From positions 868,001 through 932,000 of the forward strand of contig JANHCV010000006.1 of NCBI GenBank assembly GCA_025594325.1: a DNA stretch of 64,000 nucleotides, in the 5' to 3' direction. Position 1 is the stretch's first letter, and each line of letters opens with the position of its first letter. This document shows, in pieces, positions 63,436 to 64,000 of this stretch. This DNA is from Blastocladiella emersonii ATCC 22665 (lineage: Eukaryota > Blastocladiomycota > Blastocladiomycetes > Blastocladiales > Blastocladiaceae). A model generated the notes under the pieces. The model was not told the origin of the DNA. It saw only the letters and a list, made by a program, of their open reading frames with translations, and searched no databases. A program made the position numbers and the translations under genes.

Positions 63436-64000
63436 GGGGCCGGCGAGGATGAGAGTGTGTACAGGTGACGAAAGCTACATGGCCAGACAACGAAAAAGGT
63501 GAGTTGAGAGCGGCAGGGAGCAGGTGGGTGGCGAAGCCGGGCGGCGAGGTGAAGCGACCGACGCGGCGCGATGCGCCACCTTGGGCTCGATCTCCTCCTC
63601 CCCCTCTCTCCGCCCCCGCGCCCGCCTGTTGGGGGAAGCACAGCAGCCAGCGTACCTCGCGCAGTCTATCGGCTGAGCCGCCGAGGGTGCGCAGGTGCGT
63701 CGCGATGCGGGATCAGCGGCAATCACGCACGGGCTCGAGGTCGCGGTCACGGTGCTCGCTCGTAGTCGTCGACAGGCCAGCCAGTCGATGGCGCGGGTGA
63801 GCACGCGCGCGGGTAGGTGGTACGGCGGCGCTCGTGCGTCAGCGGCGGCGGACGCTGGTTGGTCCGCGGCCGGCGTGGAAGGGGGGACAGGGATTTGCGC
63901 AACGACGGGGCCAGCAGCGCGCGGAACACGGGGCGTCGCGGATCGCAGGGGGCGGTGGGTGCGGCGGCGGCGGCGGCGGCGTCAGCGGAGCGACGTGAGT
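63436..64000. other. Right-edge region upstream of NF-YA
   Basis: No supported gene. A small minus-strand frame at 63747-63929 starts with a basic MFRALLAPSLRKSL but has no continuation or similarity. The final 40 bp form a GCG/GGC triplet run (63961-63980) that may be coding for polyalanine in a gene beyond the edge. Confidence 0.35.

Noticed and set aside
63747-63929. Small minus-strand frame starting MFRALLAPSLRKSL
   Set aside because: Looks like a presequence but has no downstream exon before NF-YA and no similarity.
1-64000. CRISPR arrays, insertion sequences, transposons or viral genes
   Set aside because: No regularly spaced repeats, transposase or reverse-transcriptase motifs, terminal repeats or capsid-like proteins were found.

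Overview
This is a GC-rich, intron-containing nuclear segment from a fungus, most likely a zoosporic (flagellated) one such as a member of Blastocladiomycota or Chytridiomycota. Evidence for Fungi is a Zn(II)2Cys6 transcription factor with a fungal middle-homology region, a succinate/fumarate carrier of the Sfc1 type and an AIM18-type chalcone-isomerase-like protein. Evidence for a flagellated lineage is a CEP295-like centriolar protein at the left edge, helped by two rhodopsin-family-like GPCRs and a plant-LPA1-like 2-phosphoglycerate kinase, which ascomycete and basidiomycete yeasts generally lack. The placement is inferred from gene content only. Introns are short (about 45-75 nt), with donors typically GTACG or GTGCG and acceptors typically GTGTAG or CGTAG. 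All exon models were built by eye from these signals, reading-frame continuity and family alignments recalled from memory.

Layout. 1-11.3 kb: CEP295-like gene (cut by the edge), PFS2/WDR33 mRNA 3'-end factor, 2-phosphoglycerate-kinase-like gene, an AGC kinase with RA-like and PH domains, dehydrodolichyl diphosphate synthase and mitoribosomal mS33. 11.5-18.4 kb: two GPCR paralogues on the minus strand with matching intron positions, separated by a broken kinesin fragment and a single-exon LRR protein. 18.7-25.5 kb: a large disordered coiled-coil protein, an unrecognised seven-TM protein, and a close divergent pair (NDUFB4-like complex I subunit and BCL7-like protein). 25.5-33.1 kb: CCA-adding enzyme, a polyQ LIM-binding/SEUSS-like regulator and an MFS transporter. 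33.6-43.7 kb: methyltransferase, UBP14/USP5 deubiquitinase, two divergent mitochondrial carriers, AIM18-like protein and glycyl-tRNA synthetase. 44.2-55 kb: an unknown helical protein, the Zn2Cys6 factor, ATP synthase subunit g, TMCO1, a DMAC1-like complex I assembly protein, a 4EHP-type eIF4E, SDS22 and an unknown disordered protein. 55.2-63.4 kb: a full ABCC transporter and NF-YA/HAP2.

Most of the window is housekeeping, with a mitochondrial theme (mS33, NDUFB4-like, CCA enzyme, two carriers, AIM18-like, ATP synthase g, DMAC1-like). Genes are dense, with many divergent pairs sharing promoters of 0.1-0.8 kb. A recurring leader motif close to CAACGYATC lies just 5' of several start codons. 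The most distinctive part is 11.5-24.4 kb, with three seven-TM proteins and an LRR protein that together look like a sensory neighbourhood; that joint role is inference.
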